From: Sweltsa coloradensis
Lineage: Eukaryota > Arthropoda > Insecta > Plecoptera > Chloroperlidae
Direction of reading: 5' to 3'
Assembly: GCA_024449915.1 (NCBI GenBank)
Contig: JAMZAV010000052.1
Location: forward strand, 186,001 to 250,000
Length of the DNA stretch: 64,000 nt
In this document: in pieces, positions 26,485-40,001 of the stretch
Layout of the letters: each line of letters opens with the position of its first letter
Numbering within the stretch: position 1 is the first letter of the stretch
Made by a program: the position numbers and the translations under genes
The notes under the pieces: model-generated
The model's input: only the letters and a program-made list of their open reading frames with translations
Database searches by the model: none
What the model was told of the DNA's origin: nothing

Positions 26485-27601
26485 TCAATATAATACTATC
26501 GTCCAAATGACCACGATGGGGGGGGGGGGCATGCGGTGAGGCGAGTGCGATAGACAAAAATGGTGTATGGCCATAGGTGCTACTATACCGTACTATACTT
26601 TTGAGTGGTACCAACTACTCTTGTTTCCACCACTCTTGCTTCCATCGCCGTTGAACGATATAAAAAGTAGAATAAAAGATGAAAAATGAAAAACGAGATA
26701 AGACTGAAGGTAAAGAGTTATGTTAAATAGTTGAAGGTCAGCTTGCTAGTATGAGACTAGTATGACGAGTTACACAACTACTACCTACTTGAAAAGACAA
26801 GAAGAACGTCTCTGTAGCTGTACACGGACTGTCCGTCAAAGAAGTACAGTCAGTCACAGAAGTTATTAGTGTGATGTTTGCCGGGAGCTCAATAGTAGCT
26901 ATACAAATAACTTTAAAATATGTGTTCGCCGGTTCGCCCTATAAAATCAACTTGATGAACGTGCACGAGTTGGCTACAAATTTACTATCAAGTTCAAGTC
27001 ACCTCTCACTATTCATTTCTGTGTGTAGGCCTACACGCACTCTAGAGAATCGTGGACAGAGCAGAAACTACCTAATTCAATTAGGTTGGTAATCATTTTA
27101 ACACGTAACGTAAACACAAGAACACAAGAATGATGGTTGAACACAAGAATGAAGAATCGCGTTCGGTGGTTTCTTCCGCGAAAGATTGATTATCCCTGAT
27201 ATGCTGTTCTTTATTTTTGGCAAACCTCAAATTCGTTTGAGTGGGATCGTCTGATGAATCAGTTTTTTGTTTTCGTTTTTCTTTTTTAATGTTTTTTTTT
27301 CTTCTTCTTCTTTTTCTTTCTTTTTTCTTTCTTTCTTTTTTTCCCCTTTTTTTCCTTTCCTTTTTCCTTTTTGTTTTGTTTTCTTTTTTTTTTTTTTCTT
27401 TTTTCTTTCGTGTCATTCCCCACCCTCCTTTTTTATATGTATTCGATTCATTCGTAATTGCATTTAATATCCTTTTTTATTTGTTATCAAATTTGTTGAG
27501 TATTTTAATGCATTGTTGTAATATTACTATTTCAAATATTTACTTAAATGTAGTTCATTGTTGTGTCTGCATCTATGTAATTAGATTTATTTTAGTTTGT
27601 C
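26485..27601. other. Non-coding stretch with long polypyrimidine tract
   Basis: No gene. About 27267-27415 is a pure T/C (plus strand) tract, which creates spurious open frames on both strands (Phe/Ser-rich forward, Lys/Arg-rich reverse). The rest is AT-rich and unassigned. Confidence 0.6.
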
Positions 27602-28354
27602 CTAAGTCCCGCCGCGTTGAAGGATGAGCTTTTTATAGTTTTTAGTTTGCGTGGCAATCTTTACTTTGCAAGTGCTTTGTTTTGTTGCCTACGCATTGAA
27701 GTGATTGTTGTCAAGTTTCTATTGTTTTCTTGTCAATTGGTATTATTTACCTTAAAAAAACTTATATTAAAAGCTTTATTTCTATGGATTCTGCTAACTT
27801 TTTCAACTTTTTCTTTCAAAAGGTACTACATCACCATCCTTAATGTCCATGTATAATATGAACGTTGTGCCCCACCCGTTTGGTCAGAATTGGCTCAAAT
27901 GGCACGAAAATATCGCACAAAAAATCAAAAAAACTTATATTGAAAGCTTTATTTCTATAGATTTTGGCTAACTTTTTCAACTTTTTCTTTTAAAGGCAAT
28001 ACATCACCCATAACTTAATGTCCACGTGAAATATGAACGTTGAGCCCCACCCGTTTGGTCAGAATCGGACCAAATGTCACGAAAATATCGCACTAAAAAT
28101 CGAAAAAAATCGTAAAAGTACGATATTCATAAGAAATATTTCTTCGATTGTACCCTAAAACGTAGCAAGTCTAAGTTCAGAGATTTCGAAGGTCCTGTCA
28201 AATTTTCATCAAGATCGCATATGCCGTTTGCCCGGTAGAGAGCGAAACAGACAAAAAAAAAAAAAAAAAAAAAAAAACACCGAGCTAAATTTTTTGGGGG
28301 GTCAGTGAAATTGAAGTCTTCGCTTCACTCGCTTCGCTCGCTACGCTCATCCAA
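27602..28354 (+). repeat. Family A repeat, subtype 2, copy 1
   Basis: Begins 'aagtcccgccgcgttg(a)aggatgagc' and ends in the family-defining 'cgcttcgctcgctacgctcatccaa'. It contains two imperfect internal units ending '(g)tcagaattggctcaaatggcacgaaaatatcgcac', then an A homopolymer. The 'ggatgagc' start and 'gctcatcc' end are inverted. Related copies lie at 28463-29212 and, reversed, at 48977-49535. Element class unknown. Confidence 0.75.
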
Positions 28355-28462
28355 TGAAACCAAAATTTTAAAGATCTTAAAACTATTTGATTAAAGCCTG
28401 GTTACTGCTACCGTATTTTTAAAGAATTCAACATCGATCTAAGAACCGAATTAAAATGTAAA

Positions 28463-29212
28463 TAGGAAAAACGCTCAAGTCCCGCCGCGTTGATGGATGA
28501 GCTTTTTAAAGGTTTTAGTTTGAGTGGGATATCTTTACTTTTGCAAGTGCTTTGTTTGCTGCTACGATTCTAGGTGAATTTTTGTAAAGTTTTTTTTTTT
28601 CTTGTCAATTGGTATTTTTACCGTAAAAAAAATTTGTATTAAAACTTTATTTCTATGGATTCGGGTAAATTTTTCCCCCTTTTTTCTTTCAAAAGGTACT
28701 AATAAACCAAAACCTTAATGTCATGAAATAAAACTTGTGCCTCACCCGTTTTTCAAATTGGCCCAAAAAGGGCACGAAAATATCGCACAAAAAGTAAAAA
28801 AACGTATATTAAAAGCTTTATTCTCTCGTTTCTGGCTAATTTTTCAACTTTTTCTTTCAAAAGCAAAACATACCATAACCTTAAATGTGTATGTGAAATT
28901 GAACGTTGTAGCCCCCCCCCTTTTGGTAGAATGGGCCCCAAATGGCACGAAAATATCGCACAAAAAATCAAAAAAAAATCGTAAAAGTACATATTCTGAA
29001 AATATTTTTTCGATTGACCCAAAAACGTGCAAGTCTAATTCAGAAAAACGTGGTGTGTCAAATTTTCATCAAGATCGCACAGGGCCGTTTCCCGGGTAGA
29101 GAGGAACAAACAGACGGGAAAACAAACAAAAAAAAAAAAAAAAAAAAAAAACACATCGAGCTAAATTTTTTGGGGGGGGGTGAAATTTGAACCCTTCGTT
29201 TCGCCATCCCCA
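28463..29212 (+). repeat. Family A repeat, subtype 2, copy 2 (noisy)
   Basis: Aligns along its whole length with copy 1 at 27602-28354 but has many single-base losses at homopolymers, and its terminal 'cgctcgctacgctcatcc' is eroded. Either an older copy or a poor-quality consensus. Confidence 0.6.
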
Positions 29213-32200
29213 AAAAGTAATGTACAAACAAACTACATTGGGCTTTCCCAAAATAAAGTGTTTTTTTAATTTCCCCAAATTTAAAATTGTAACAAATTTA
29301 CATCAATTCATTTGACATGAATTGTTATTCCCCAAACATTATCAATAATATCGTTGAAGAGAAATTATAACATTGACGGGAATGGATATTTCGTCGCGTC
29401 GGAGTGGTCACTGTGGATGACATTTTTATATCGGGTCGCGAAAGTATAACTTGTAAAATAAAACTAAAAAAAGTTACGAGCCCCGGTTACGTGCAACACG
29501 ACCCGAGTACGACTTCCCCATAATTTACATCCCATAAAAGTCTTTAAGGTCTTGCCCTTTTAAACTAAAAATTTTGTTAATAGGAGAAAATTTTGTCCTT
29601 TTTGCCCCTAAAAATTTTCATAAGATCGGAAATTTTTATTTTTTATTTTTATTTTTTAAAACCAAGATCGGATTTTTGTTAAAAAAAATAAACAGCAACC
29701 CGCCTAGGGGTTGTACTGTGTGCAAAATTTCGGGTCGTCAGAAAAACGGTGCGACCTGTACCGAAGCAGTAACAAAAAAAAACAAACAAACAAACAAAAA
29801 AACAAACAAACAAACAAACAAACATTCGGGGCCAAAGGGTCAAGGGGAGACGCTCGCTACCTCGTCAATTTTTTGTGACCCCTAATTTGGATCTGACATA
29901 AATCCCGGGGATGGCAGAATAAGTCGACCCGTATCCTTAAAAGGGTTTTCCCAACTACAACTCACTTTGTGGTAACTCCATAGGGGGGGGGGTTTTTGTC
30001 TGCATACTTTCCCGACCTTTATTCAGAAAAATTTTAAATCTGCTGAACACAGACTCGACGGCTAAGACTCAAGCAAGTCTGCGCCCCTACTTCCTTCAAA
30101 GTCAAAACTAATTATTTTAAAATGTGGATAGAATTTTGAACCGATGCGAGTTTCCTATTCGTCGGCGAAATGTAACCTCGCCCGACAAAATGAGGATGTT
30201 CGGTTCTTCCAACGGGTCCGGTGGGTTCTAGTTGTGAAACGACTGACGAGTACTAAACTAGATCCATATCAATTTAATTAAAACACAATTTACGCCGGTA
30301 TGACTGTGTTAATACTTTCAGGAATCTCATAGTTGTATTTTATTTTTTAATCGTATTCTATCATATGCAAAATATGTCGGGATGTAAAACGGTAAAGTGT
30401 CCTCTGCATGCCCTCTACATTCTACGTCACAGCACAAGTCAGTAGGTACTGTCACCGAGGCATGCTATTCAGAAGTCACACAAATCCGCACCCATTAGCC
30501 CTAATTAGTTGGTATATTTTTAATCTAGTATCTAATCTAGCATTGAAAAAATATACTTTAATAGGATGTAGGCCTATATTAGTATTACCGTTGTTTCTAG
30601 TTTTTAAATAATCTACAAAAAAACTGTACCTTACCGTGTCATCCACAGATTCGTAGCGCACTTTCACAATCCACAGGTATTAACCGTTACTAAATCCTGC
30701 ACATGCGCATTTAAGATTAGTTGACAATTCACCCACGATGTCCCTCGTTGGAGGTTTACCCAAAGATGATTACGCGATTTCTGCACATGCGCAGAATTAG
30801 TTGAAACTTGAATGTCACTCCCTGGGGCCCAGATGTTCTCGATAGAGGTTTACCCGAGAACTATTTGACGGACGTGAAAATCATAACCAATATGACAAGA
30901 CTGAAAAGGATTCAAAACCCAGACGTGAGGACCCGGTTTTCAGAACGATTGTGATCTTCCCGCTTTGTGGCCAAAACCAGACTGAGCAGCGACTCGAGCA
31001 GGGCAGATCAGTCCGCAGTCGGCCTCAAAGGACTACCCTATACCCTCCTCACACGCTCAAAGGTTTTTTTTTTTCAGCCAAAAATTTTCCACACAAACCC
31101 CCCCCTCTTAAAGGACAATTTGGAAAAGTTTTTTTTCAAATTTCCCCATCCACGCATAGTTGTACGTATCAAAACAGTGTGTTATTAAGACCCAAATTAA
31201 TGCATTGCCTGTCGTCCCTGGGGTGATCGTAATCATATTAAAAAAAAATTTGAATACGAAACTAATGATAAATTTGCAAATTTTACTGCTGATGAAGGCA
31301 AAGGCCGGAGATAGATAGTTACTAGTTAGTGAACACATTAAAAAGCAAAAATTCGTACAAACACGGTTCAAAACGTATTAGCGAGTGCGTCTGCCGTTGC
31401 TATTAAAAATTAATAAACTATTTGCATAGCGCAATAGTGAAATGCCTTCGTGCCCTTTGATTCTGAACACTAAATTTTTAGAACTTTTGAACCCTTCTCC
31501 AAGCGACAGAATGCCACAATATATTTATATATATATATATTTTATTGTTGTGGATCTTGTACACTTCACTTCACATTGAAAAATCTCCACTAACAATATG
31601 TGTTTTGCTGAAAGCATCATAACGTTGAAAAACGATAATTGAAGTAATTTACTCTCACGGAAATTTATCATCGTTAGGACAGGTTAGGCTAGGGTATCCC
31701 CCGTAAAAGTGTGTAGATATCTGAGCATGATCTGAGGCTGCTTTGGGCTGAAGATACTTCCAACCAGGTGGACAGTATAGTAAACCGTAATGATCCACCT
31801 CGTTGGAGCCTTCTCGCAACAAAGTGGAAACCGAAGAAAAATAATATATCCAGACAAATTGTGTGTGTAGGTAGGCCTATAAAGGCCAATTAGGTTTATC
31901 AACATTTTAAAGATAACCAAATAAGGGAAACAATTTATTAACTATATAAGATTATTTAAAATTGCTTATCCTCGTTTTCTGTGGTTAACCAAGTAACTTC
32001 CGGGTTCCCGAAGTAACACTCGTGATTCACGTACAGTTGGACCACCTGGGCACCGCCTTCACGTTAATTACCTACTTGTTTGAAGAAAGCACCGCATAAG
32101 TGTGTATGATTGTAGAGACGTTTAGAACCATGTAATCATTGAGGAGGCTTCTTATTATTTCATAAGGAGACGACACGTTGCTACTTGCTAGGGAATTGAC

Positions 32201-34639
32201 GAATGTGCGTGCGTTGACAGCGTGCGCGTGAAGGGTGCGTACAAGTCGATGACAAAACATTGTCATTACACAAACACAATACACGTGTCACATCTCCGGC
32301 AAGTGAGCAAATTTTATTAATGTTTTACGCCTTGATTTTTAAACAATGAAGCAGATCAAGTAAAACGAAGAAAAAGTATAAACATGTTTTGTACATTGTT
32401 TTGCGCGGGAATCCAGTTAGATTTTAGCTGAATCATTTACCATAGCAAATACTCCAGTACGCTATGCATGAACGAAACAATACATTCATTAAAATCTAAT
32501 ATTCATTCATACGCCCGGCTCACCACTGTTCCACATGGCCGGGCCATCCAACACACTGTCGGAGGTTCTACGGTGCCGACTATAGATAATGCCTGTCCTC
32601 TGAGTTCGGTTTGGGATTGGCCTCATATTCGGGCGCCTCCTTGGCGGCGTCACGCAGCTTTCAGGACGAACCCACCCCTGGTGAGGTGTGTCCTTGTCAT
32701 ATCCTGTCATGTCCCTGCTTGACTTGATCACCTTCCGACATCCTGTTTCTGAAGGAGCCACTAATTGACTGCTGCCTCGGCTATCTCAATATAACATCGA
32801 GCTCAAATCGAGATAGGCACGATGCAATTATTATATCTTGATTTATGTAGATTGTAGACTATGACAATAATATGTTTATTGACCAACATATTCAGTAATA
32901 ATAAAACTGATTTTCAAATAAAATTATCATGTGTTTTTACGCCCCACAGGTATGAACAAAAAATCCCAACGTCACTCCTGCAACTGCCAGAACCCCTTGT
33001 TATAAAAAGTGACCCCCTCTATCACCCTAAACTAATTCTCATCGGCAAATTAATTATGCATGCCCGCTCGCATACGGCAGCCTAAGACGAAGTACTATAA
33101 CACTACCAACAATCACACGAGAAAATAACTAAGGGGATTTTTTTCTTGTCGTCAAACATTTCAGGTGTCAGGATGTCTTTTACTCGCAAGTCGCAACCAA
33201 CCAAACTTACATCCTGAATTCGGGATTTGAATAGGCCTACAAGAAATAGAATAAATAATACATAATTTTCCAATCGAAGAAAACAAAGTCAAACCACTTC
33301 ACTACACGAGCTCAGAAAGATATAATTAAGCTAATGAAATATAAAAGCTTCCAAGAATTAATAATTATAAATGTGCGTGTGCGTTCGTTTTCTGTGGCTT
33401 TGGCTGTCGTAATGTAATCACCAACTTACCTAACTAATTTCGTTCAGCAGGGGGCAGCCTAGGCCTACAACTCGTGTCCCTTGTGGTGAGTTGGAAGGTC
33501 GGCTCTGTAAAACAATGAAAGCTCGTTAGGTACAGGACAAAGTTTTCACCAAGTACAAGTCAGTCAAGTCCCACGTGGTACGAGCAGAGATTTATAAAGC
33601 ATGTTATGTTGGTTCGTGCATTGTACCTACTTGAAACGCCATAAACAAACAGAATAATGCCGCTATGTTTTTTATAGATTTGATGCATTATAGGCGGCAG
33701 TTCAGAATCAAATAACGTTGTAAATTATATTGAACTTTATTTTAAAAATCCTAAATCGTATCTTTTTAGTTAGGCCTTTAATTTAAACTAAACTGCTATC
33801 TTATTCAGATCAGATCATAGAAAAACTTGACAAAAAGGACAATAACAAAACGAATTTGGTAGGCCTAGGCCTACTGTTTTTCACAGTTAGCCTCCACTAT
33901 GAATCTATGATACCGGTAGTACTTTAATACAATCCTGAAATTTAAAAATCCAATTTCATAGGGGATTGAGCCCGGGTTCACCGCTTGACCACCGATTGTT
34001 GGTGCACAACAGATGAATGGATGATGAGCTGGATTTTTGTAATTTCTGGATACGACGTTGAAGTTAGTGGGAATTATTAAAGATATAGCTGTATGAGTAA
34101 CAGGCCTCCTATATGTACCGCCATGTTGTTTTGATAGCCATGCAGTGATGCACACAAACTGGGTGATTGTTGTATATATTTTGAGAAATGATTTTAATAT
34201 TTTAGTTACGTTAGGTCCTGCGTCTCTTTAAAAGTCAAAGGCATATCGATAAGGTGTGGAGGCCCTACTCAGAAGGCCTACTCTGAAGACAGATGAGCCC
34301 CACGGGCCCCGGGGGGCTGGGGCCTGGGGGAAAATAAGTCACCCGGGGCGGAGCAAAAGCCGATAAAATTTTTTCGTAATTTGGTTTAGAAAATCACAAT
34401 GACAACTGCCGATTGGGCTGTTAAAAAGCAACTGGGCCCGTGCATCTTCAGAAAGTTTGACGGAGGAACTTTATGTGAAACTTGCAGAACACTAACACAT
34501 GCAGGATTTGCTGAGTCGGTGGGTGGGCTAAAGTTTGCTCCCATCGTCATTATTATAGTGGTTACAATAATTATAAAATTATTTATTTAAATTAAGCAAA
34601 ACACTAGTAAATACTAAACAATTGTAATGGGAAATTTTT

Positions 34640-34720
34640 CCGGTTCGCAACCTCGAAGAAACTTGAGAAATTTCAGCCAGGATTGCCGGTGGCTGGGATC
34701 GATCCGCTGATCTCACGAAT
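34640..34720 (-). repeat. S3 SINE fragment
   Basis: Contains 'tttcagccaggattgccggtggctgggatcgatcc'-type sequence: on the minus strand a B-box-like stretch, then the S3 body. Same family as copies at 41071, 42870 and 46640. Confidence 0.6.
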
Positions 34721-35768
34721 GAGAGTTCCAAATATAAGAAATGTGGTGAGCCATAGTTTGTAATTTGCCGAGTTGGGATAGTTGGACCTAAAGTTACGAT
34801 ACGAATGCACAAGAGAAATATTTCATTCTAGCACAATATTTTCGACTGCAGATTGAAAATTATTGAATAATCTCTAGGCCTATTGCAAGAGCAGAACACG
34901 AAACGAAACCTGAATAATTTTTGGAATGGAAATAAAAACAAATTTTCACATGGTATGGTAAGTTAGGATAAAACTGCTCTCTATTCGAATTCTACTTCTC
35001 CTCCCCCTTACATAAAATTATATTTTAGAAATCCAATAAAAGTGTTGAATACAAAATGCCCTGCTGCTGCATTATGCATAAGTCTAGGCTGCATAGTGTC
35101 ATGCATATAAATCAGTGCAAACATTCATGCATGCGAGAAGTAGTAGTCGGATTAATAATAAATTGTTTTATTTTTTAACTTGAAGGCCTGTCGGTCTATT
35201 TGCTATAATTACTTGATGTCGTCGAAACTACAATCGACAAGTAGATAAATTTAATGTGCAATTTAAAAATTGGGAGGAATAAGGTTTATTAATTTTGATA
35301 AAATTTAAAAATTAAATATACATTTCTTTAACATTTTCATGTATTTAGGGCTTTATACAAACTAAACGGTAATAATGTAGGCATTCACATTTTCATCTGA
35401 CTACTTTTTTTATTCATGTATTTAGGCAGGATCACTGCGGTGGGGTGGGCCACAAAAACCCCCGCTTTTTTGCTCATTCTGTAATGCTGTCCCTGTGTGT
35501 GTACCAATTACAGAAAAGAATAATAAATAAATAAGTACTGTGCGACGAGTGTGCGTGTCAACTGATAAGGGCCAATTTGCAGTTGCACGAGGTATTTCAC
35601 AACGTATTTTTATTAGTCTCGTTCCAGTTCTGTCCTTTTTGAAATTATGAATGTCGAAAAACCTTGGTTGGATTGGAATGCTTTAACGCCACCTTTCAGC
35701 TCAACTCAATAAAGTGTCAAGGTCATCCCCCCAATATAATTCCAGGCAAAATACTAAACCGGAAACCC

Positions 35769-35816
35769 TTACACTTCTCAAGAAGATTAATTTTACACTT
35801 CTCAAGAAGATTAATT
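35769..35816. repeat. Perfect 24-bp tandem duplication
   Basis: The unit 'ttacacttctcaagaagatt' plus AATT occurs twice with no difference (35769-35792 and 35793-35816), so the duplication is recent. Confidence 0.9.
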
Positions 35817-36189
35817 TGTAGGTATCATTAAAATCGTAGCACCAACGGTCCCACCCCCACACTTTAACCTTTAAGGCGGTATGAGGGGGTGGGGTGGGGA
35901 ATCCAACGAACGTACTTTATTATCGTGTTAACTAGACATAAAATTTAAATAATTATGCAACGAATTAAAATGTAAGGTTATTGAATTACATAATGCCTTG
36001 AAGGCAGAATATAATTAAATTAGACCACCTTTCGAGCAGCATCAATCAAATATTAACCACCCACTCCACTCCACCCCTCAGAAAACTCGGGAAGAGGGGG
36101 GTACAACCTTTACCAAAATTTATTGACTTTTAAATTCTTTAATTCGACGCTCAGAAATAAAAACCCTACACTTCTTGGAGGATTTTGAT

Positions 36190-36490
36190 TGGATATTGCT
36201 TAACGTCTCATATTTATGCAACTTGGCTAATCGAGACGAAGGGAGGGACGTAAGGGATGACGCGGGGGGACAAGGGATGGACAGGCCTGTGCTGGTCAGA
36301 ACCAGCCACAAGCGTGTGGGGAGGGCAGGGGTTCCCCCACGCCGTGGTCGTCTCCGTCTGTGTCATCATCCGACCGTGTTGTCATTGTCGTCGCCGTCGG
36401 GGAGGTAGTCAAAGGGAAGGGGAAAGTTCCCCGACGACGACCCAGAGCTCGCCATTAGTTTCAGGGAGAAAAACTCCCCTAATCACGGGC
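36190..36490 (+). repeat. Family B repeat, copy outside the gene
   Basis: Shares with the intronic copies the segments 'tggtcagaaccagccac', 'gtggtcgtc' runs, 'ttccccgacgacgac' and 'cagagctcgcc...tagtttcaggga'. The upstream flank (36168-36268) recurs inverted at 58725-58810, so that piece belongs to a wider repeat unit. Open frames here are repeat sequence, not a gene. Confidence 0.75.
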
Positions 36491-36590
36491 CATACCACGA
36501 GAAGGTTGCGAGTTGGAAAAGAGCAAAGTTCAGCGATTGTTACACTCACATTGGGCAGTGAGGGAGGACAAGCCATCATTCTTTTAGGTC

Positions 36591-37110
36591 TAAAAAAAAA
36601 TTATTTTTTATTATATTACATTTATTTATTTGTAGAAGAAATACATCACACATACACAATAAGGAATGACTCATAGAGCCCACAAAGCCAGAACATGGCT
36701 TAGCTGTGGGAAGTATTTTAGGAAGTAATGATGTAAGTTCAACAGTAACAAAAAACGAAACGTTCACGGTTCACAAAACAGAAAAATACAAAAGGGAAAG
36801 AAAAATTTGTGTATAGGCCCACAACGAGTGAGACATAATATCATGGAAATTTTGAACAAAAACTTAGGCCTAATTAAATAACAGTTAAAATAGGAACAGC
36901 AAAAATTATGAGAAACATTTACATGCTAAATGTGTCAGAGAGAAGATGCGTTTTTAGATCTGTTTTAATTTTAGAAATGGACGACAGGGTTCTAAGTGAA
37001 GACGGTAGCTTTTTGAATATAGAAGGGACCAAATAAGACAGGGCACGTAGGCCATACTTGTTGTTAAAATTTGGAACTTTTAAGGCACCCGCCACTTTGA
37101 GCCTTGTCTC
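36591..37110 (-). mobile_element. Non-LTR retrotransposon 3' end (jockey/CR1-like), minus strand
   Basis: On the minus strand an uninterrupted frame runs to a TAA at 36919-36921. It encodes a C-terminal LINE peptide with the features PNFNNKYGLRALSYLVPSIF, then KKLPSSLRTL and a final TDLKTHLL, equivalent to the PRIFNSLP...VKTWLL region of the LINE at 4700-5742. A 3' untranslated part follows and ends in an AT-rich tail near 36591-36625. Strongly 5'-truncated, with no RT catalytic motifs. Confidence 0.75.
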
Positions 37111-38682
37111 CTACTATTAAATACCTACTATGATATATTTCCTATGCTATGAGATGGGGGAGTGAAATGTACTTTTGCAAATATAATATTATAGCCCAGC
37201 CCCAGCCCAGCCCCACAATGTCATTGTGTGCTTCACAATGACATTGTAAAAATAAAATGCACGAATAAACTGAAATGAAAAAAGACACTACACCAGCAAA
37301 TTTGTCATTTAAACTTAGCATAATTTGGCACATTCCTATTATAAATCTATTAACTAAACTCGAGACAAGTGAAATTATGAACCATTATGATAAATTAATT
37401 AGAATTCAGACAGTGCGGAAAATGTATGGCATAATTAACTCACTTACGCGATGCGAAAGAAAGATAGCCAAGCCAACATTTACCATTGTTATCATCATAT
37501 TATTATGTCACTGTTGGTGCTGATTTGCCAAGTTGATGTAACCACATTAGATCCACATTATGAAATCCGTTAACGACGTGTTAATTATACCTAGGGTAGG
37601 CCTATATAACTAGGCCCAGTACTAAATAGATACGATACGGTAAAGTAAAGAGTTTTACCTTGTTATGTTATGATAATTCCCACCTGTTACTTCCAAACGT
37701 GGCGGCCATGTTTCACGCAAAGACGCGCCGAGAGTGAGAGAGAGGGGGCAGTCGTCCTTGGCATTCCACACAGGTTTAAAACAAGTAACTCGCTGTATTA
37801 TATTATATGCACATTGAATACAGTATCTACACGAGATCGTTTACGAAACACAACACACACTGCAAGAGAATCGAACACGGTAAAGAGAAACACAACGTTT
37901 GTGACGTGAAACAAATGACAGATCTGCATCTGAGGAACGACGAAGCCCGCGCACGGCACACGGTAACCAACAACACGGCGAACGTACTGCGGACTGTGCA
38001 AGAGGTTCCGGCAGGTAGACTGCGACCACAGTCTCTCACCCCTCCCCTCCCCGCGCCCAGCATCGAGGACCGGCATTGTTGTGACTTCTCGCAGCTGTGA
38101 GTCAACACGTGTCGAGGGGAACAAACATCAGAAGTTTGTAATTTATTTTGAATTTTTAAATTTTAAATGGTGCATGCTATCTTGAAAAATATCGTGGATA
38201 ATTAGGTTTGCTATGAAACATGTTCCAAGTTGAATAAACCTGTTCCATGTTTCAGTTTAAATAAATTATTTCAAAAGATACGCTATAAGAAGGGGGTCCT
38301 GGATTCACATGGGTCAAATCACATTTTGAGCTCATTTTCTTAACATGCGGCTCAATATTACCTAACTGTTAACAGTTGAAGCGCCCTCGTCGTCGTCTTC
38401 TTTGAAGATTTTCATTAATTATTAGTTTTAAAAATAGTTTTTAGTATAGTTTTTTTGTACATTGCTCAGAAAATACCTTTCGTCATTTAGTTATTTCTGG
38501 TAAATCGGATTGTGACTCAATTGTGGAAATTGTCCTGTGACATTTTCTTGTTTGGCAGATAACAAATCTACAACCATAAAAATATATAATGGTATAACTT
38601 TCCTGTGCACGCCTGAGCAGAAAAAGGAATCAACATTTTAATATATTTTCAATGTAGATAGGCTAAAATGATTCAACTAAAT
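37111..38682. other. Non-coding stretch with GC-richer patch at 37.68-38.11 kb
   Basis: Includes a 14-bp perfect hairpin at 37215-37247 and a patch at about 37680-38110 with more G+C and CpG than its surroundings. Overlapping frames on both strands of the patch are open, as expected from composition. A promoter or first exon is possible, but no TATA/initiator arrangement or splice donor is convincing. Confidence 0.4.
37215..37247. repeat. 14-bp perfect inverted repeat
   Basis: ACAATGTCATTGTG at 37215-37228 pairs exactly with CACAATGACATTGT at 37234-37247 across 5 bases. It follows a CCCAGCC microrepeat and lies just upstream of the minus-strand LINE fragment. Confidence 0.85.
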
Positions 38683-38981
38683 CATTGGCGGATGCGGGGA
38701 GATTCCTTCCTATTTTGAATTTTGATTGCGCAGCCAATTATTACCGTCATCTATTGTGCCATTTCCGATTTTCGATTTTTATACACGTTTTTAGGCCTTC
38801 TTAAGTTGTAAATTCGCAAATTTTTCTCGCCTTCAGCAACAGGGGGACCCTGGTTTTACAAAACCGAAGTTGCTCTCTCCCCCCCCCCCCCCCCCAGATA
38901 CGTAGATAGTTTTCGTTTTAGCCTAGGCCTATATGAAAATTTGCAAATGAATCCCATAAATCATGGCTAGATCCGCCACTG
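38683..38981. mobile_element. hAT-like MITE, 299 bp
   Basis: Ends CATTGGCGGATGCGG and GATCCGCCACTG, a diverged pair of the CAGTGGCGGAT group. Flanking octamers AACTAAAT and AATAAAAT agree at six of eight positions, consistent with a decayed target duplication. A long C homopolymer is internal. Confidence 0.7.
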
Positions 38982-39723
38982 AATAAAATACTCCCTTATA
39001 ACCTTTATCCACTGCTTTCGAAATGTTAGTGAAATATTTCATCACCCCTCGGAATGTATAAAACCCGACGCCCCTGGTTACTCACTCGAATCACAAGTGG
39101 GTTGTGGTCGAAAGTGATGTGAAATCGTACGAGCAATTGAACTGGGAAAATAAAGGGCATCTTTGTTGACTTGACACAGTCATAAGAGTAATGTGTAGGA
39201 CCACTGGTCCCATCACAACATAGTCATTCATACATAGTCGCGCCTGCAATGTGACTTGCAGGCAGCTCGCCGCACAGGCACAGCACACGAAGCCAAATTA
39301 TTAATAAATTAACAGCTCCAGCCTAAAGTGTTAGACGGCAAAAGTCATGAAAAGCAAAGAGCAAGGTTTATTTATTTTACTACCAAAGCTCAAAGATGTA
39401 TCTTGAACAGGTTTCGACATAGAACCACTTTTGTAGGTGGGTGGGTAGCTGTCAGCTTTTTTCTTCCGCTCGCGTCTCAAGGGCTCGTAAGTAGTCGTTC
39501 GTTAGGCCTTGATGGGTGACCTATAAGGTCGATAAAAGTAGTTGGCGCGTCACGTAGGTTGGGGACGTAGTCTAACCAAGTAACCCATGTTTGCTGTGCA
39601 CTCAATAAGGAATTAATAATTACTAACTATTATTTAAAAATAAAATATAATAAATAAAAAAATAATAATAATAATAATAATAGTAATAAAAATATGCAAT
39701 ATAGCGGACGTGAAAAAATACAC

Positions 39724-39975
39724 AAAAACCTACAAAACATTTAACGTTTCTATTTAAAATATAAAGGACTTTCATTTGAAAAGAAGTTTGATTATTCATC
39801 CAACAACAAAAAAAAACTTCAAAACCTTTAACGTTTCTATTAAAAATATTAAGGACTTTCACTAGGAAAGGAGTTTTATTAATTACAATAAAAAAATAAA
39901 CCAAAAAACCTACAAACCTTTAACGTTTCTATTTAAAATATTAAGGATTTCACCCGAAATGGGAGTTTTACACAA
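39724..39975. repeat. Three tandem ~87- to 91-bp units
   Basis: The motif 'tttaacgtttctatt', followed by 'aaggactttc'-type sequence, occurs at about 39740, 39827 and 39918. Units differ by a few substitutions and by A-run length. The array lies inside the interior of 39241-40422. Confidence 0.85.
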
Positions 39976-40001
39976 AGAATAGATTGTAAAAAAAAATTAC
40001 C

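Larger units (their letters stand above)
29213..36189. other. Long stretch with no supported gene
   Basis: Contains (AAAC)n at about 29775-29825, a TA microsatellite at 31520-31540, a SINE fragment at 34640-34720 and a tandem 24-mer at 35769-35816. The frame pair at 32468-32722 (plus) and 32507-32761 (minus) is open on both strands without a recognisable domain. To about 31.2 kb the sequence has an error-like texture of homopolymers. At 34300-34350 there is a short G/C-rich patch like the interiors of the hAT-like elements. Confidence 0.45.

Noticed and set aside
27093..27627. Open frames on both strands rich in Lys/Arg or Phe/Ser
   Set aside because: They are translations of a pure polypyrimidine tract; composition alone keeps them open.
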